A DNA stretch of 64,000 bases from NCBI RefSeq assembly GCF_000298315.2, contig NZ_AEYE02000015.1, positions 62,001 through 126,000 on the forward strand, read 5' to 3'. Position 1 is the first letter of the stretch; the number at the start of each line of letters is the position of its first letter. Origin of the DNA: Rhizobium grahamii CCGE 502. Its GTDB lineage: Bacteria > Pseudomonadota > Alphaproteobacteria > Rhizobiales > Rhizobiaceae. This document shows, piece by piece, positions 25,838 through 35,712 of this stretch. A program made the translations under genes and the position numbers. The notes beneath the pieces are model-generated. The model was given only the letters and a program-made list of their open reading frames with translations. It searched no databases and was not told the origin of the DNA.

Positions 25838-27673
25838 TCAGGCACTTGCAAGAACATAATGCCCTCCGACCGCAAACCACTTGCGTTGATCCTGTCTGTT
25901 CAGCACAGCGATGATTGGCGCTGCATCTCTCGTATGGCCCCTTAGGGCGGTGACTGCCTTTCGCGCGGCCTTTTGAGGCGTAGTCGCCCATTGCACGACG
26001 AAGAGCACAGCGTCGCTCAGCCGCGCGAGATAGAGCGCATCAACAGCCGCCTCCATTGGAGGCGTGTCGACGATAATGTAGTCGAAGTGCTGGCGTGCTC
26101 GCTCTAGCAGCTTCCTGACCCGCGGCCCCATCAGAAGCTCATCCGTCGGAAATTCGGCGGGCCGTGCGCCGAGGATCACGGAGAGGTTGGTGGCGTGATC
26201 CGTCACCACCATGTTCGCGAGACCGGGATCAGGCTCGCCACGCAAAAGATTGACGAATGCCGATGTCGGCTCGCGATCGACGTGCCGATGGATGCTGGGT
26301 TTGCGAAGGTCGCAATCGACGAGCAGTGTGCGCTTTCCGGCCAATGCATAGGTACGTGCCAGGGAGGTCGCGAGCGTTGACCTTCCCTCTCCAGACAGCG
26401 CCGAGGCAACCATAACGACGACGCCTGTTTCGGTCTCAGGTTCGAGGAGCCCGGCATTTCGCAATAACGTCTGATCCAGCGACACGCGGATGCGTCGCAG
26501 TGATTCAGAGAAGAGCGAGAGCGGGGCTGACATGATTGTGTCGGAAAGGCCTCGCCCGTGCGGCTTTTCGACTTCGCCGCCAGCTTGATCCGGCGTAACG
26601 GAGGCGAGCGGAATGTTCAGTACTGCGCTTACCTGATCTTCACTCGTGAAGCCGCCGATAAAGAACTCCCGGAGCAAGGCGCCACCGATGCCCAGACCCA
26701 GCGCAAGAATGGCCACTATGGCGAACACGAGACCTTTTCTCGGATACGACGGCTCGATCGGAGCGAGCGCTGCGGAGACCACGCGGCTGTCGGCGACCTG
26801 GAGACTTGCCTGCGCTTCGAAGTCCTGCAATCGGGTTAAAAGGTTCTGATATTGCGTCCTTGCGACCTGCGCCGATTGCTGCAGCGCATAGTATTGCGTG
26901 ACGATTTCCGAGGATACACCGCGCCCGTAGTTTGGCCCGCGCGCATCGGAAGCGGTTTCGCCAAATTGCGCGTCCGCGAGCCGCAACTGCTGCAGCGATC
27001 CGGCGGCTTGGAGATTGCCATGGGAGGTGACGAAGAGATCGAGATTTCGCTCATTCTGCGCAAGGACATCTCTAGCGGCCGTGACCTGATGCTCGAGAAT
27101 CTTGCCGGCCGAGACCGTATTCGCGACTTTTGCCTCGACCTGTTTCTTGATGTAGACAGCCGTCACAAGATTTGCCAGCCGCGCCGCCTTCTCAGCATCC
27201 TTCGACGTCACACCGACGGTGATAAGATAGGTCAGACCTTCGCGGCGAACCCGGACCGCGTACCTGAAAGAGTCAAGAACGGCCCCAATCGCCTTGTCGC
27301 CCGACGACACCGTCCTCTTGAGGCCAACGACGGCCAGTAGCGGCTCCATGAAACCATTGGGTGTAAACTCCGGGTCGGAGAGGAGATTGCCGTCCCTTAT
27401 GACGTCGAGCAGCACTGCATCGGATCGAACGATGCGAACCTCGCCCTCTACTCGAGAGTTGTCGGTCAGGCCGCTTGTGGCGGCGGTATTGGGGTCGAGA
27501 AGATTCTTTGAACTCGTATCGACAAGAACCAGCGACTGAGCGGTATACCGCGGCGTGAGAGAGAAGAGGACAGCAACACTCAGGAGGAAGATCGGCAGAG
27601 CCACCGCTAATATTGTACGGACTTGCCGGTGGGCTAGTCCGATCAGCATTCGAAGGTCTGCGACATCGTTCAT
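25838..27673 (-). CDS. Wzc/ExoP-like polysaccharide co-polymerase with variant BY-kinase domain
   Basis: A 611-residue protein. The N-terminal Wzz domain has two membrane helices (residues ~19-39 and ~317-337) around a periplasmic coiled-coil, with the Pro-rich PIEPSYPRKG before the second. The cytoplasmic part has a P-loop ASALSGEGRSTLA, Walker A' LLVDCDLRKPSIH and Walker B YIIVDTPP. The usual P-loop Lys (GEGKST) is Arg at residue 431 (codon AGG), and there is no C-terminal Tyr cluster, only one Tyr near the end. It would set chain length and may not be an active tyrosine kinase. It is the first gene of the leftward cluster. Confidence 0.85.
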   Translation of the reverse strand: MNDVADLRMLIGLAHRQVRTILAVALPIFLLSVAVLFSLTPRYTAQSLVLVDTSSKNLLDPNTAATSGLTDNSRVEGEVRIVRSDAVLLDVIRDGNLLSDPEFTPNGFMEPLLAVVGLKRTVSSGDKAIGAVLDSFRYAVRVRREGLTYLITVGVTSKDAEKAARLANLVTAVYIKKQVEAKVANTVSAGKILEHQVTAARDVLAQNERNLDLFVTSHGNLQAAGSLQQLRLADAQFGETASDARGPNYGRGVSSEIVTQYYALQQSAQVARTQYQNLLTRLQDFEAQASLQVADSRVVSAALAPIEPSYPRKGLVFAIVAILALGLGIGGALLREFFIGGFTSEDQVSAVLNIPLASVTPDQAGGEVEKPHGRGLSDTIMSAPLSLFSESLRRIRVSLDQTLLRNAGLLEPETETGVVVMVASALSGEGRSTLATSLARTYALAGKRTLLVDCDLRKPSIHRHVDREPTSAFVNLLRGEPDPGLANMVVTDHATNLSVILGARPAEFPTDELLMGPRVRKLLERARQHFDYIIVDTPPMEAAVDALYLARLSDAVLFVVQWATTPQKAARKAVTALRGHTRDAAPIIAVLNRQDQRKWFAVGGHYVLASA

Positions 27674-27764
27674 GCGAATGCAAACCCTTAACCGATGCAG
27701 CCGAATACTCGCTCAGGTTTTATCGCGCAAACAATTACCACAGCAGGGACGCTTCACAACCACA

Positions 27765-27784
27765 GATAATCCTATTGGATTATC
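27765..27784. promoter_or_regulatory. Perfect inverted repeat upstream of the polysaccharide operon
   Basis: GATAATCC-TATT-GGATTATC, with 8-bp arms, lies 92 bp before the start of the Wzc-like gene in a 169-bp gap. The AT-rich arms and position suggest a binding site for a dimeric regulator. It is not followed by a T-run, so it is not a terminator. Confidence 0.4.
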
Positions 27785-27842
27785 ACCCCCTGCATTTGAA
27801 TGAGGCCTGCCGGATGATCGAGAACCATCCGACAGGAGTTGC

Positions 27843-28451
27843 TTAACGATACGGCTCGAAGAACCTCTGAATGGCATCGATTTCGTTCTGCCTGATATCG
27901 TGCCCACCGGCATGCCATTCCGTCGTGGTGGAAGCATTCTGCGCCTCAAAATACTCCGCCAAGGCCCTCGTCACGGGCGCAGGACTGATCGGGTCGCGCT
28001 CGCCGGCAGTGATCAATACCTTTCGTCCGCCGAGCGCTGGATTTGCCTTCGGTTGAAACGGGATCAGCGGGTGCATCAGAACCGAAGCATTGAACAATCC
28101 CTTTTCGATCAGCACGTTGGCAAGGATATTTGCGCCGTTCGAGAAGCCAAGCCCGAGGACATCGGTCGCCTCATGTTCTTTCGCAAGCGTTGCGACAAAG
28201 GACGCCATCTTTTCCGTGGCTCGAGCAAGATCCGCCATATCGTAGACGCCCTCGCCGGTGCGCTTGAAAAAGCGTGCTGCGCCGAACTCTGAAACATCGC
28301 CCCGCGGCGATACGATCGTCGCTTCCGGCAACAAGCGTCGTCCAAAGTCAAAAAACTGGTTTTCGTCGCCGCCCGTTCCGTGCAGCACGACAAGAATGGG
28401 CTTTCCGGATGCACCGGCCTGGAGCCGGTGCACATAGCTGTTGTCGGTCAT
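27843..28451 (-). CDS. Alpha/beta hydrolase, MhqD-like carboxylesterase
   Basis: A 202-residue hydrolase. The oxyanion region is VVLHGTGGDENQFF, the nucleophile motif is GLGFSNGANIL (Ser in GFSNG), the acid is in ITAGERDPISP, and the His is in HAGGHDI. It belongs to the phospholipase/carboxylesterase group; the MhqD subgroup is usually next to a ring-cleaving dioxygenase, as here (11 bp downstream of it). The pair is linked to resistance to quinones and aromatic electrophiles in Bacillus; that role here is inferred. Confidence 0.88.
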   Translation of the reverse strand: MTDNSYVHRLQAGASGKPILVVLHGTGGDENQFFDFGRRLLPEATIVSPRGDVSEFGAARFFKRTGEGVYDMADLARATEKMASFVATLAKEHEATDVLGLGFSNGANILANVLIEKGLFNASVLMHPLIPFQPKANPALGGRKVLITAGERDPISPAPVTRALAEYFEAQNASTTTEWHAGGHDIRQNEIDAIQRFFEPYR

Positions 28452-28462
28452 CGTGTGTCCCC

Positions 28463-29395
28463 TTATGCTTCCAACGGCTGCAGGTGCTGCTCGATAAGGG
28501 CGCGCATGTGCTGATGTTGCTGCGGCAGTTTCAGTGCTTCGCCGAGATGCGCCGTGTCCTCGTCACGGTTGAAGCCGGGTTCGTTGGTCGCAATCTCAAA
28601 CAAGATGCCACCTGGGGTGCGGAAGTAGATCGCCCAGAAGTAGTCGCGATCGATGACAGGCGTAACCTGATATCCCGTATCCATCAGCGCCTTGCGCACT
28701 TCGAGCTGCTTCTCGCGGTTCTCCACGGCGAAAGCGACATGGTGCACCGAACCCGCGCCCGGCAGTGCCCGAGAGAGGTTCGGCATGGTTTCCAGGTCAA
28801 CGAGATGGGCACCGTTTCCGCCGGGGATGGTCAGGCGCTTCACGCCGTCGCGCTCTTCCTGGACTTCGTAGCCCATGAATCTAAGCAGCTCGGACGTGGC
28901 GCCGTCATCGCGCAGTCGCATGGCAACCGAGTGAAACCCGCGGATCGCGTGGTCCTCGCTGATGCCGCCGTGCGTCCAGGGCAGACGATCGTCTTCCTTG
29001 ACTTCAACCAGTGCAAAGCCGTCGCCATCGGGACCGCCAAAGTTCAGGCGCTTTTCGCCGAATGTTTCCTCGGTCTTCAGGCCGGTGACATTCAATTTGT
29101 TCAAACGATCGCTCCAGAAACCGAGCGAACCCTGGGGGACCGAGAAAACAGTGGTCCCGACCTCACCGGTTCCCGGACGTCCTTGCGGCATCTTCGGGAA
29201 TGGGAAGTACGTCATGATCGTACCTGGTGCGCCGGTCTCGTCACCATAGTAGAGGTGATAGACGTCAGGCGCGTCGAAGTTCACGGTCTTCTTGACGCGA
29301 CGCAGACCGAGCGCATTGGTGAAAAACTGGTTGTTGGTGCGGGCATCCTCCGCCATCGATGTGACGTGGTGCAGACCCTTGATTTGATCGAGCAT
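28463..29395 (-). CDS. Ring-cleaving dioxygenase of the MhqO/VOC type
   Basis: A 310-residue protein made of two vicinal-oxygen-chelate modules. Metal-binding residues are expected in GLHHVTSMAED (first module His), SVHHVAFAVEN (second module His) and GGILFEIATNEPGF (Glu). It resembles MhqO/LinE-type extradiol dioxygenases that open hydroquinone rings. It is the upstream partner of the MhqD-like hydrolase, and both run leftward. Confidence 0.88.
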   Translation of the reverse strand: MLDQIKGLHHVTSMAEDARTNNQFFTNALGLRRVKKTVNFDAPDVYHLYYGDETGAPGTIMTYFPFPKMPQGRPGTGEVGTTVFSVPQGSLGFWSDRLNKLNVTGLKTEETFGEKRLNFGGPDGDGFALVEVKEDDRLPWTHGGISEDHAIRGFHSVAMRLRDDGATSELLRFMGYEVQEERDGVKRLTIPGGNGAHLVDLETMPNLSRALPGAGSVHHVAFAVENREKQLEVRKALMDTGYQVTPVIDRDYFWAIYFRTPGGILFEIATNEPGFNRDEDTAHLGEALKLPQQHQHMRALIEQHLQPLEA

Positions 29396-29534
29396 TTGAG
29401 ACCCCTTTCTTGCCCGCCTCGCGGGCTTCGGATGGGGTATAGATGATCGCTAAGGGTCGATCGGAATAGCCCCGACGACCAGAACGCATTGTCTCCTTTT
29501 AGTGAACGACAAAGCAAGCTCGTTCAGAAAGAGC

Positions 29535-30233
29535 CTACGGATGCGGAGCGGTAGGCAACTGCCAGTCGATCGGCGCCCGGCCGCGCGCCTGCAAGAAGGC
29601 ATTAGCCTTGGAGAAATGGCCACAACCAAAGAAGCCGTTATGCGCGGAAAGCGGCGACGGATGCGGCGCCTTCAACACCAGATGACGCGACGTATCCACG
29701 AAGGCGGCCTTCCTTTGCGCATAGGAGCCCCAAAGCATGAAGACCACGGCATCGCATTCGTCGTTGACCTTGCGAATGACCGCGTCGGTGAAGCGCTCCC
29801 ACCCCTTGCCCTGGTGCGAGGCAGCCTGAGCCTCCTCGACTGTCAGCACGCTGTTTAACAACAGCACGCCCTGCCGCGCCCAATGTTCCAGAAATCCATG
29901 CCGAGCCGGCTGAACTCCCAGGTCGCTCTGCATTTCCTTGTAAATATTGACGAGTGAGGGCGGAATTCGAACCCCCGGTCGAACGCTGAAGCAAAGGCCA
30001 TGCGCTTGCCCGAGCCCATGATAAGGGTCCTGTCCGAGGATAACCACCTTGACGTCCGCCAGTGGCGTGAGGTCAAGAGCGCGGAAGTACTCCGACCCCT
30101 TCGGAAAGATCCGCTTGCCTCCCTGCTTCTGGGCGACGAGGAACGCCTTTAGCTGCTGCATGTAGGGGCTGGAGAATTCACCAGCGAGAGCGTTCTTCCA
30201 GCTCTCCTCCAGTGCGATCGATTGTTCATCCAT
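29535..30233 (-). CDS. ung: Uracil-DNA glycosylase
   Basis: A 232-residue family-1 UDG that removes uracil from DNA. The water-activating loop [22 protein letters not shown] (catalytic Asp), [23 protein letters not shown] and the DNA-intercalating loop [19 protein letters not shown] are all present. Length fits the family. It stands alone and divergent from the phosphomannomutase gene. Confidence 0.97.
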   Translation of the reverse strand: MDEQSIALEESWKNALAGEFSSPYMQQLKAFLVAQKQGGKRIFPKGSEYFRALDLTPLADVKVVILGQDPYHGLGQAHGLCFSVRPGVRIPPSLVNIYKEMQSDLGVQPARHGFLEHWARQGVLLLNSVLTVEEAQAASHQGKGWERFTDAVIRKVNDECDAVVFMLWGSYAQRKAAFVDTSRHLVLKAPHPSPLSAHNGFFGCGHFSKANAFLQARGRAPIDWQLPTAPHP

Positions 30234-30383
30234 GAGCAGTCCTTATCCGCTCGCACGCTTTCGGCTTGCCTCAAGGCGGGAATTGGCGGAGATTTTATTG
30301 TTCGCCGTCGGCAATATTTACAAATGCGGGGTAGATTGCGTTCAAATCGCAGGTGAATTCAAGCGCGTCGGGAATCTTTCAAG

Positions 30384-31808
30384 ATGAAATTCGGAACAAG
30401 TGGACTTCGCGGCCTGTCTGCCGACCTCAAGGGTCGCGCTTCTGCCCTTTATGCCACCGCGTTCGGACGCTACCTGCTCGACAGCGGACTGGCGCGCGCG
30501 GGCGACGCCATCCTGATCGGCCGGGACTACAGAGATTCGAGTCCAGAAATCGCGGCCAACTGCACTGATGCCCTTGTCAGCCTCGGCTTCGATGTCCAGG
30601 ACTGCGGCACAGTGCCGACGCCAGCCCTTGCGCTTTATGGTCTCCAGGAAAAGACCGCCTGTCTGATGGTGACGGGTTCACACATACCTGCTGATCGTAA
30701 CGGCATCAAATTCTATCGACCGGACGGCGAGATCGACAAAGCAGACGAGGCGGCAATCACCGCTTTGGCAACAGAACTCGATCGTACCGGCTTTGCGTTT
30801 GCGCCCCGCGGCACACGTCCGCACGAGGTTTCGTCCGAATGCCTGGCGGCCTTCCGCGAACGGAATGCCAATATTCTTCCTGCGAGCGCGCTTGCTGGCC
30901 TCAAGGTCGGCGTCTACCAGCATAGCACGGTCGCCCGCGACCTGCTCGTGGATCTCTTGAAGCATTTCGGTGCGACTGCCGTGCCCTTCGGCCGGTCGGA
31001 AACATTCATTCCTGTCGACACCGAAGCCGTTTCCGAAGAAACGATTGCCAAACTGACGGATGCCGCCAGACAACATGGCCTCGACGCAATCGTCTCGGCT
31101 GATGGCGACGGGGATCGTCCGCTAGTGACGGACGAGACCGGCACCCCGCTGCGCGGTGACCTTCTCGGATTGATCGCCACAAACTTCCTCGGCGCGACAT
31201 CGGTGGTTACCCCGGTTACGTCGAATTCGGGGATCGAAGCTGCCGGGAGCTTCAGCGTCATTCGCACCCGCGTCGGTTCCCCGTTTGTGATATCGGGCAT
31301 GCAGGAGGCAATCGCATCGGGCCAGAACCATGTCGCGGGCTTCGAGGCAAATGGAGGCGTGCTGACCGCGAGCGACTTCGACATCAACGGCCACACGCTG
31401 CGCGCGCTTCCGACGCGCGATTGCTTCGTGCCCATCTTGGCGACGCTCTTTCTTGCAGCATCCAGACGGCAGCCGCTTTCGGTCATCGCTGCTTCCTACC
31501 GGCTGCCATTTGCCATGGCTGACCGTCTCGAAGACTTTCCGGTTGAGACAAGTGCCCGTCTGATGGCGCATCTCCGTTCCGGGTCCTCCAACCTCGCGGC
31601 GTTTCTGGAGCCGATCGGCAAAGTCGACAGCGTCAGCGATATCGACGGGCTGCGTGTCACGCTAAAGGACCGGCGCATCATTCATTTCCGTCCCTCCGGC
31701 AATGCTCCGGAAATGCGCTGCTACGTTGAAGCGGAAGGCGAAGCCGCCGCCGCGGCGTTGCTCGGTGCCGGACTGCAACGCATCCGCTGGTGGGCCAAGA
31801 CGAACTGA
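30384..31808 (+). CDS. noeK: Phosphomannomutase
   Basis: A 474-residue alpha-D-phosphohexomutase. The phosphoserine loop is MVTGSHIPADRNGIKFY (the Ser is the phosphate carrier), the metal loop is ADGDGDRPL, the sugar-binding loop is FEANGGVLTASDF, and the phosphate-binding end is FRPSGNAPEMRCYVEAE. It converts mannose-6-P to mannose-1-P. The next gene, 34 bp later, makes GDP-mannose from it, so the noeK identity is likely; phosphoglucomutase activity cannot be excluded. Confidence 0.88.
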   Translation: MKFGTSGLRGLSADLKGRASALYATAFGRYLLDSGLARAGDAILIGRDYRDSSPEIAANCTDALVSLGFDVQDCGTVPTPALALYGLQEKTACLMVTGSHIPADRNGIKFYRPDGEIDKADEAAITALATELDRTGFAFAPRGTRPHEVSSECLAAFRERNANILPASALAGLKVGVYQHSTVARDLLVDLLKHFGATAVPFGRSETFIPVDTEAVSEETIAKLTDAARQHGLDAIVSADGDGDRPLVTDETGTPLRGDLLGLIATNFLGATSVVTPVTSNSGIEAAGSFSVIRTRVGSPFVISGMQEAIASGQNHVAGFEANGGVLTASDFDINGHTLRALPTRDCFVPILATLFLAASRRQPLSVIAASYRLPFAMADRLEDFPVETSARLMAHLRSGSSNLAAFLEPIGKVDSVSDIDGLRVTLKDRRIIHFRPSGNAPEMRCYVEAEGEAAAAALLGAGLQRIRWWAKTN

Positions 31809-31842
31809 TCGACCAAGCAAGAGATAGTCAAGGATATTAGAG

Positions 31843-33270
31843 ATGACCAAAAAGATCGTTCCAGTGATCATGGCAGGCGGCAAAGGTACTCGGCTTTGGC
31901 CACTATCACGCGCTGCCGCGCCGAAGCAGTTCATCCGTTTCGTTGGCGACAAGACACTTTTTCAGGAAACGCTGCGGCGCGTATCCGATCCTGCGCTCTA
32001 CGAAGCGCCCGTCGTTCTTACCAACGAAGAATTCCGCTTTCTCGTCGCCGAGCAAGCGCGTGAGCTGGACATCGACCTCGCCGCCATCCTGCTCGAACCG
32101 GTTGCCCGCAATACCGCCGCTGCGGTCGCCGCCGCTGCCACGCTGGTACGCGACCGTTTTGACGAGGACACCGTTATGCACGTGCTCGGCTCCGACTACG
32201 AAATCGTTGCCGACGACACCTATTTTGGCTGTGTCAACATTGCTGCCGCCACGGCGGCCGAGGGAAAGCTGGCAACTTTCGGAATACAGCCGACCGAGCC
32301 GGCAACGGGCTACGGCTACATCGAGGGTGGGGAGCAGCTTCCTTCGGGTGCTCGGGTGGTGGCGCGTTTCATCGAAAAGCCGCCACTCGCCAATGCAGAA
32401 GAAATGCTCGCCGCTGGCGGTTTCTATTGGAATTCCGGCATGTTCATGTTTTCGGTTTCGCGTCTGCTCGCCGAAATGCGCACCTACGCTGCGCCGGTGT
32501 TGAAGGCAGCAGCCGACTCGCTCGCAAAGAGCGTCAGAGATCTCGACTTCATCCGCCTCGACAAGGCAGCGTTCTCCGCTGCCCCGAACATCTCGATCGA
32601 CTACGCGATCATGGAGAAGACGAGCAACGCAGCCGTCGTCCCTTCGCCTTTCAAGTGGTCCGATCTCGGCAGCTGGGATTCCGTCTGGAAGAGCGGTAGC
32701 CGCGACGAATATGGCAATGTGGCAGCCGGCAATACGACGGTCGTCAACACCAAGAACTCGCTGATCATGACACATGGTGTACACCTCGCCGTCCAGGGCA
32801 TGGACGATATCGCTGTCATCGCCAGCGAGGACGCCGTGTATGTCGGCCGACTGCAGGACAGCCAGGACGTCGGGAACCTTGTGAAGATGCTCGCCGCCGC
32901 CCCCACGACATCGCAGCTGACCGAGACCCACCCCACCTCCTACCGGCCCTGGGGCGGCTATACCTCAGTGCTGAACGGCGACCGCTTCCAGGTGAAGCGC
33001 ATCTTCGTCACGCCGGGCAAGAAACTGTCGCTACAGAAGCACCACCACCGCTCCGAGCATTGGATCGTCGTAAAGGGCACGGCCGAGGTGACCATCGGCG
33101 AGAACGTGCAGATGCTGAGAGAGAACGAATCCGTCTACATCCCGCTCGGCGAAATCCATCGCTTGGCCAACCCAGGCAAGATCATGCTCGAACTGATCGA
33201 AGTGCAGACCGGATCCTATCTCGGCGAAGACGATATCATCCGTATCGTCGACGAGTTCGGCCGCAGCTGA
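31843..33270 (+). CDS. noeJ: Mannose-1-phosphate guanylyltransferase / mannose-6-phosphate isomerase
   Basis: A 475-residue bifunctional type-II enzyme. The N-terminal nucleotidyltransferase has PVIMAGGKGTRLWPLSRAAAPKQF and later FIEKPPLANAEEML. The C-terminal cupin isomerase domain, from about residue 365, has RPWGGYTSVLNGDRFQVKRI and HHHRSEHWIVVKGTAEVT with metal-binding His residues. Together these make GDP-mannose. It follows the phosphomannomutase by 34 bp with an AAGGA ribosome site. Confidence 0.95.
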   Translation: MTKKIVPVIMAGGKGTRLWPLSRAAAPKQFIRFVGDKTLFQETLRRVSDPALYEAPVVLTNEEFRFLVAEQARELDIDLAAILLEPVARNTAAAVAAAATLVRDRFDEDTVMHVLGSDYEIVADDTYFGCVNIAAATAAEGKLATFGIQPTEPATGYGYIEGGEQLPSGARVVARFIEKPPLANAEEMLAAGGFYWNSGMFMFSVSRLLAEMRTYAAPVLKAAADSLAKSVRDLDFIRLDKAAFSAAPNISIDYAIMEKTSNAAVVPSPFKWSDLGSWDSVWKSGSRDEYGNVAAGNTTVVNTKNSLIMTHGVHLAVQGMDDIAVIASEDAVYVGRLQDSQDVGNLVKMLAAAPTTSQLTETHPTSYRPWGGYTSVLNGDRFQVKRIFVTPGKKLSLQKHHHRSEHWIVVKGTAEVTIGENVQMLRENESVYIPLGEIHRLANPGKIMLELIEVQTGSYLGEDDIIRIVDEFGRS

Positions 33271-33365
33271 TCACTGTTGTCTTGAACTTATAAACTTCCC
33301 CCTGTAACACCATCGCGGCTCCGCCAACCGGCCGGGCCGCGATCGCTGTCTCAGGGAATGAATCC

Positions 33366-34682
33366 ATGCGTATTGTGATGATTGGCTCGGGCTATGTCGG
33401 CCTTGTCTCCGGTGCCTGCCTTGCCGATTTCGGCCATCATGTCACATGCGTCGACAAGTCAGCCGCGAAGATCGACGCGCTGGAAGCCGGCCAAGTCCCT
33501 ATCTTTGAACCCGGTCTCGATGCCATTATCGAGCATAACCGGACCTCCGGTCGCCTGGACTTTTCCAAGGATCTGGCGTCTCCGGTTGCCGAGGCGGATG
33601 TCGTCTTCATCGCCGTCGGAACGCCCTCGCGCCGCGGCGATGGCCACGCCGACCTGAGCTATGTCTATGCGGCGGCCCGCGAGATCGCGGCAGCCGTTTC
33701 CGGGTTTACCGTTATCGTCACCAAGTCCACTGTTCCTGTCGGCACCGGTGATGAAATCGAGCGCATTTTCCGCGACGAGTTCCCGGAGAAGGATATTGCG
33801 GTCGTCTCCAACCCCGAATTCCTGCGCGAGGGCGCGGCGATCACGGACTTCAAGCGCCCGGATCGCATCGTCATCGGCACTGAAGAGCCGCGCGCCGTGG
33901 AAGTCATGCGTGAGGTCTATCGCCCGCTCTACCTCAACGAAGCGCCGCTTTATTTCTGCGAACGCCGCACCTCTGAGCTCATCAAGTACGCCGCCAACGC
34001 CTTCCTCGCGATGAAGATCACCTTCATCAACGAGATCGCTGACCTTTGCGAGCAGCTCGGCGCCGATGTGCAGAAGGTCGCCAAGGGCATCGGGATGGAC
34101 AAGCGAATCGGCGACAAGTTTCTGCATGCCGGCCCCGGCTACGGCGGCTCATGCTTCCCCAAGGATACGCTGGCACTGGTCAAGACCGCACAGGATCACG
34201 ACAGCCCGGTTCGCCTGATCGAAACCACGGTCGCAATCAATGACAACCGCAAGCGCGCCATGGGCCGCAAGGTCATCGCAGCCTGCGACGGCAATGTTCG
34301 GGGCAAGAAGATCGCCATCCTCGGCCTGACCTTCAAGCCGAATACCGACGACATGCGTGACGCACCGTCGATCACCATCATCCAGGCGCTGCTGGACGGT
34401 GGCGCCAAGGTTCACGCCTTCGACCCGGAAGGCATGGAGATGGCGAAGGAAGTCATCGGCCCGATCACCTACGGCAAGGACCCATACGACATTGCCGACG
34501 GTGCCGACGCCATCGTCATCGTCACGGAATGGGACGAGTTCCGGGCGCTCGATTTCAAGCGGCTGAAGTCTATGGTGAGAACCCCTGTTGTCGTCGACCT
34601 GCGCAACGTCTACCCGGTCGCCGAAGTGACCAAGCATGGCTTCAGCTACTTTGCAGTCGGAAAGAAGAACGAGAAGAAGTAG
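33366..34682 (+). CDS. rkpK: UDP-glucose 6-dehydrogenase
   Basis: A 438-residue enzyme oxidising UDP-glucose to UDP-glucuronate with two NAD. The NAD loop is MIGSGYVGLVSGACLADFGH, the catalytic Cys motif is GPGYGGSCFPKDTLAL, and AILGLTFKPNTDDMRDAPS marks the C-terminal domain. Its stop directly abuts the start of the 4-epimerase gene (TAG then ATG with no gap), so the two act in one pathway to UDP-galacturonate for surface polysaccharides. Confidence 0.95.
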   Translation: MRIVMIGSGYVGLVSGACLADFGHHVTCVDKSAAKIDALEAGQVPIFEPGLDAIIEHNRTSGRLDFSKDLASPVAEADVVFIAVGTPSRRGDGHADLSYVYAAAREIAAAVSGFTVIVTKSTVPVGTGDEIERIFRDEFPEKDIAVVSNPEFLREGAAITDFKRPDRIVIGTEEPRAVEVMREVYRPLYLNEAPLYFCERRTSELIKYAANAFLAMKITFINEIADLCEQLGADVQKVAKGIGMDKRIGDKFLHAGPGYGGSCFPKDTLALVKTAQDHDSPVRLIETTVAINDNRKRAMGRKVIAACDGNVRGKKIAILGLTFKPNTDDMRDAPSITIIQALLDGGAKVHAFDPEGMEMAKEVIGPITYGKDPYDIADGADAIVIVTEWDEFRALDFKRLKSMVRTPVVVDLRNVYPVAEVTKHGFSYFAVGKKNEKK

Positions 34683-35699
34683 ATGCGTTACTTCATCACC
34701 GGCACCGCAGGCTTCATCGGTTTTCATCTCGCCCGCCGCCTGCTGCAGGAAGGCCACGAAGTCATCGGCTTCGATGGCATGACGCACTACTATAACATCA
34801 AGCTCAAGCACATGCGCAATGCCGCCCTGGCGCAGTTTCCTGCCTTCCGCCCGGTGACGGCGATGCTGGAAGACCGCAAAGCCCTGGAAGGTGCCGTCGT
34901 AGACGCAAGGCCCGATGTGCTGGTCCATCTCGCAGCACAGGCCGGTGTGCGCTACAGCCTGGAAAACCCGCGCGCTTACCTGACATCAAATCTGGAAGGC
35001 TCCTGGAACATCCTGGAGATTGCCAAGGATGTCGGTGTCAGCCATCTGATGCTGGCATCGACCTCGTCCATCTATGGCGCCAATCCGACCGTTCCATTTC
35101 GCGAGACAGACCGTGCGGATGAACCGCTGACCTTCTACGCAGCGACGAAAAAATCGATGGAATTGATGGCGCACAGCTATGCCCATCTCCACAAGATCCC
35201 GACGACCGCCTTCCGCTTTTTCACTGTCTACGGCCCCTGGGGACGTCCCGACATGGCCCTCTTCAAGTTCGTGAAGAACATGCTGGAAGACCAGCCGATC
35301 GAGATCTACGGCGAAGGCAGGATGAGCCGCGACTTCACCTATATCGATGATCTCGTGGAGGCGATCCTCCGGCTCTCTTCCGTCGCTCCCTCGGAAGCCA
35401 ATCGCGTGGCAGACGAACGGATGGAGACGCTCTCACATCAGGCGCCGTTCCGCGTCGTCAACATCGGCGGCGGTCAGCCCGAAAACCTGATGACCTTTGT
35501 CGAGACCGTCGAAAGGGCACTCGGCCAACCGGCCAAGCGCAAGATGCTGCCGATGCAGAAGGGTGACGTGCCGCGCACCTTTGCCAGCCCCGACCTGTTG
35601 CTGGCGCTGACCGGCTACAAGCCTGAGACAACACTGGATGTCGGCGTCAAGGCTTTCGTCGACTGGTATCTGGAAGCACGCGGCGAGCTCGAGCCGTAG
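34683..35699 (+). CDS. lpsL: UDP-glucuronate 4-epimerase
   Basis: A 338-residue extended SDR. The NAD loop is [17 protein letters not shown], the catalytic Ser/Tyr/Lys are in [11 protein letters not shown] and [12 protein letters not shown], and [17 protein letters not shown] is diagnostic of the UDP-GlcA 4-epimerase group. It yields UDP-galacturonate, an LPS core and capsule precursor in rhizobia. It has no intergenic gap to the dehydrogenase and relies on translational coupling, since no separate ribosome site is clear beyond the GAAGAAG run. Confidence 0.93.
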   Translation: MRYFITGTAGFIGFHLARRLLQEGHEVIGFDGMTHYYNIKLKHMRNAALAQFPAFRPVTAMLEDRKALEGAVVDARPDVLVHLAAQAGVRYSLENPRAYLTSNLEGSWNILEIAKDVGVSHLMLASTSSIYGANPTVPFRETDRADEPLTFYAATKKSMELMAHSYAHLHKIPTTAFRFFTVYGPWGRPDMALFKFVKNMLEDQPIEIYGEGRMSRDFTYIDDLVEAILRLSSVAPSEANRVADERMETLSHQAPFRVVNIGGGQPENLMTFVETVERALGQPAKRKMLPMQKGDVPRTFASPDLLLALTGYKPETTLDVGVKAFVDWYLEARGELEP

Positions 35700-35712
35700 A
35701 CCTACCGTCCGT

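Noticed and set aside
28274-29446. 390-codon plus-strand open frame opposite the dioxygenase
   Set aside because: Antisense to the well-supported MhqO/MhqD-type genes and without domain signals.
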